Source of the DNA: Hyphococcus sp.
GTDB lineage: Bacteria > Pseudomonadota > Alphaproteobacteria > Caulobacterales > Parvularculaceae
Reading direction: 5' to 3'
Assembly: GCA_028281665.1 (NCBI GenBank)
Contig: JANQJK010000012.1
Span: forward strand, 61,550-125,549
Length of the DNA stretch: 64,000 bases
The notes beneath the pieces were generated by a model, which worked only from the letters and a program-made list of their open reading frames with translations, was not told where the DNA came from and made no database searches. The number at the start of each line of letters is the position of its first letter. The stretch's first letter is position 1. This document shows positions 62,396 to 64,000 of the stretch, piece after piece. Made by a program: the position numbers and the translations under genes.

Positions 62396-63454
62396 TGCGC
62401 TGAACAAGAAACTCGCGCTGGTGATAAACGATTGCGCAAATTTTCTTATAGAAAATGCACAATGCAATAAGATAACCGCGATCGTACTTAATATCGCGCC
62501 GAAACCTTCCTTGCTTTCTATGCTTTTTCGGGTGCTAGAAGAATAATTGGTATAAAGATGAATAGACCCAATCGAAAAAAAGTTCGGGTCTTCATAGATA
62601 AACGGGTGGTGTAAACACGTGTGTTCCATCGAACGCTCCATCAAGCTGATGCGCGCGCCATGGCGCGCTGCTCAAATTTTCTTGATTTTTTGAGCCGGAA
62701 ATTGCCGCAATCGGGCAAATTCTAGCGTGGGCAGGCGCGTTCGAAGTTTAAGAGCGATTGAGATTGTTCACTGCCTGCGGCGGAATGATCCCACCAAATC
62801 CAACAAATGTCAAAATCGCTGGTATTGCTTAATTCTCGTAGTGAAATCAGGGCCATAAAGGCAAAGACCTACCCCCTAATAAGCGTGCTGGAACTCCGTT
62901 ACCGTCGGAATTTCTCGGCTGAAGACCTTGTTTATCCAAGCGCAACCTTTTCGTCGCGTCCCACCACTTCTCACCAGCGGCCACATTTGGGCGAGGTTTT
63001 ACATTTAGATTGAGACCGTCGCACGCCGACTCTTTTGGCGGATACACTCTTGCGAAGTTGGTCATTGCCGCCTTCACGTCTTCGCAAGTCTCGCCGACTT
63101 TGCATTCGACCTACCGGTGCACCGGTATTTTATTCGGGGCTCCGGGCCGGCTTAGAGTCGTGGTCGCCTAGCTGGAATGGAGCTTTTTTCACGTCCTAAA
63201 CGCGGTCCATACTTTTCAAAATAGGAATTCCCGGACGGCCGGTCTCCGTCAACTCGAAATACCCAATTGCTTTCCAACATTGAGTACATGCCTATCGGCA
63301 ATATCAATCATATCCGAGTGTTCGCCGGGAATTTTGTAAGACTCGGGTCTTAAGTACCTAAAACTTGCGCCGTCCAATTGACTCGGCTCCCTATCTACGG
63401 CTTTCATACGCGCAGGGCGAACAGGACTTCCTTGTTAGTTGAAGGAATCAATGA
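62396..63454. other. Long stretch without a convincing gene
   Basis: Only short, overlapping frames occur here. A minus-strand frame (about 63110-62847) reads VECKVGETCEDVKAAMTNF and RVYPPKESACDGLNLNVKP; it could be a remnant of a small secreted protein but has no clear start signal. A perfect 16-bp palindrome lies at 63112-63127. The region looks like degraded island DNA. Confidence 0.4.
63112..63127. repeat. Perfect 16-bp palindrome
   Basis: TACCGGTGCACCGGTA equals its own reverse complement. It lies in non-coding DNA; a protein-binding or recombination site is possible, but only the symmetry supports it. Confidence 0.5.
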
Positions 63455-63691
63455 ATGCCCGAACGACATCCCGTCTGCAATCACACGCTCTCCGCCGCCA
63501 GAAGTAAGGAGTCTGCGTTTCGCGTCGAGGCTGAGATCATATTACGTAACGGAGTGACGAAGAAATCGCTGGATCGGTTGGTGATGGCCGCGGTGCGGAT
63601 TTTCACTGACATTGAACATGAGGATATGGCCGAAGTTGACCCGCCCTGTCCAAACTGGGCCGGCTACTTCACCGATGGCATCAGGCGGTAG
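63455..63691 (+). CDS. Small hypothetical protein
   Basis: The 78-residue product is charged and soluble (MPERHPVCNHTLSAARSKES..., with EIILRNGVTKKSLDRLVMAA and a Pro/Cys-rich DPPCPNW tail). GAAGGA at 63441-63446 is 8 nt before ATG 63455, a proper ribosome-binding site. I do not recognise it. It precedes a putative zinc-ribbon gene by 44 nt. Confidence 0.4.
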   Translation: MPERHPVCNHTLSAARSKESAFRVEAEIILRNGVTKKSLDRLVMAAVRIFTDIEHEDMAEVDPPCPNWAGYFTDGIRR

Positions 63692-63735
63692 CGCCATGTA
63701 TCAGCCTGTTGCGCATACGACCCCCTAAGGCTGCA

Positions 63736-63918
63736 ATGACCGTTGGCGGCCTTGTAGAACATAACTTCCGCATGAAGGCGGTTTGTGAAAAGTGTTGCGT
63801 TGCCCTTAAAGTCGACCTGGTGACCATCATCAAGGTCAACGGTCCAGAGTATTCCCTCGTCAATCAGCGAGCGCCCTGTCGAGATTATGACTGCAATGGC
63901 TGTGTCCTTCCCCCTTAA
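63736..63918 (+). CDS. Small CxxC zinc-ribbon-like protein
   Basis: The 60-residue protein has CEKCCVALKVDLVTIIKVNG and a second Cys cluster CRDYDCNGC (C-x5-C-x2-C), a pattern of small zinc-ribbon proteins common in alphaproteobacterial islands. TAAGG lies 5 nt upstream of ATG 63736. An antisense frame (63945-63664) is also open but lacks a start signal or motifs. Function unknown. Confidence 0.45.
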   Translation: MTVGGLVEHNFRMKAVCEKCCVALKVDLVTIIKVNGPEYSLVNQRAPCRDYDCNGCVLPP

Positions 63919-63968
63919 AGTTGTGCCATGTGATATGTTGATCACTAAGTCTGTTGTGGAATGGATTG

Positions 63969-64000
63969 ATGGCTCGGAAACGGTTTTCAGACGAAGATGT
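63969..64000 (+). mobile_element. Probable start of an IS3-type transposase orfA, cut by window edge
   Basis: ATG 63969 begins MARKRFSDED, which resembles the first residues of IS3-family OrfA proteins that bind the element ends. Only ten codons are visible. The preceding TGTTGATCACTAAGTCTGTT (from 63938) begins with TG and could be the left inverted repeat. Tentative. Confidence 0.4.

Noticed and set aside
62847..63077. Minus-strand 76-codon frame in the non-coding stretch
   Set aside because: The composition is slightly protein-like, but there is no start signal, motif or partner, so it is kept only as a possible remnant.
63664..63945. Minus-strand 93-codon frame near the right edge
   Set aside because: The antisense frame with a Cys-pair pattern and a good ribosome-binding site explains the region better.

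Overview
The window looks like a chromosomal accessory region of an aerobic alphaproteobacterium. It is moderately GC-rich by eye (not computed), with ATG, GTG and TTG starts, tightly overlapped catabolic operons, two large TonB-dependent receptors and many acyl-CoA enzymes. A marine Hyphomonadaceae, Parvularculaceae or sphingomonad-like bacterium would fit, but this is inference: no rRNA, tRNA or housekeeping marker is present to fix the taxonomy.

Region 1 (1-6554, +) is a catabolic operon. It has an Ltp2-like thiolase-fold protein (cut by the window edge), a DUF35 zinc-ribbon/OB protein fused to a non-canonical SDR, a PF04199 cyclase-family hydrolase, an SDR, both subunits of a Rieske oxygenase, and an Old-Yellow-Enzyme-like flavoprotein. 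Region 2 (6756-13943, -) is an aerobic CoA-dependent aromatic operon of the 2-aminobenzoyl-CoA monooxygenase/reductase type. It also holds glutaryl-CoA dehydrogenase, a RidA-like protein, an acyl-CoA dehydrogenase, an enoyl-CoA hydratase, a MarR regulator and an SDR. Its divergent control region carries two copies of a 16-bp MarR-like operator and an apparently leaderless promoter. The other arm is a pcaF thiolase reduced to a pseudogene by a frameshift and two large deletions. Region 3 (14739-18783, +) has an MDR dehydrogenase, an SDR, a VOC protein and an MHS-type transporter.

Region 4 (19042-24255) is a TPP-enzyme/aminotransferase/aldehyde-dehydrogenase module with a convergent LysR gene. 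Region 5 (24483-41113, +) holds mannonate dehydratase, KDPG aldolase and KDG kinase, which together take mannonate to pyruvate and glyceraldehyde-3-phosphate. Two DUF819 membrane-protein paralogs lie in the same region. Between the sugar-acid genes are a TonB receptor, a tricorn-like protease, an amidohydrolase, a phytoene-desaturase-like flavoprotein, a nitrilase-family hydrolase and a decayed sulfatase.

Region 6 (41105-48271) combines an Asp/Glu racemase, a TetR regulator, a penicillin-binding-fold serine hydrolase, a MaoC-like protein, a TonB receptor and a dipeptide epimerase. This is suggestive of scavenging D-amino-acid-containing peptides. Region 7 (48268-56214) is a divergent pair of transcription units. 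One is a TetR plus serine hydrolase. The other is an acyl-CoA synthetase, a GPH transporter, a membrane-anchored serine hydrolase and a cytochrome P450. Region 8 (56215-64000) is a gene graveyard and probable island edge. It has an RHS-repeat scrap, small membrane ORFs, an XRE regulator, a gene fragment joined to an N-terminally truncated tyrosine recombinase, two overlapping genes for a large secreted hydrolase/Fn3-like protein, a poorly coding stretch, and the likely start of an IS3-type transposase at the right edge.
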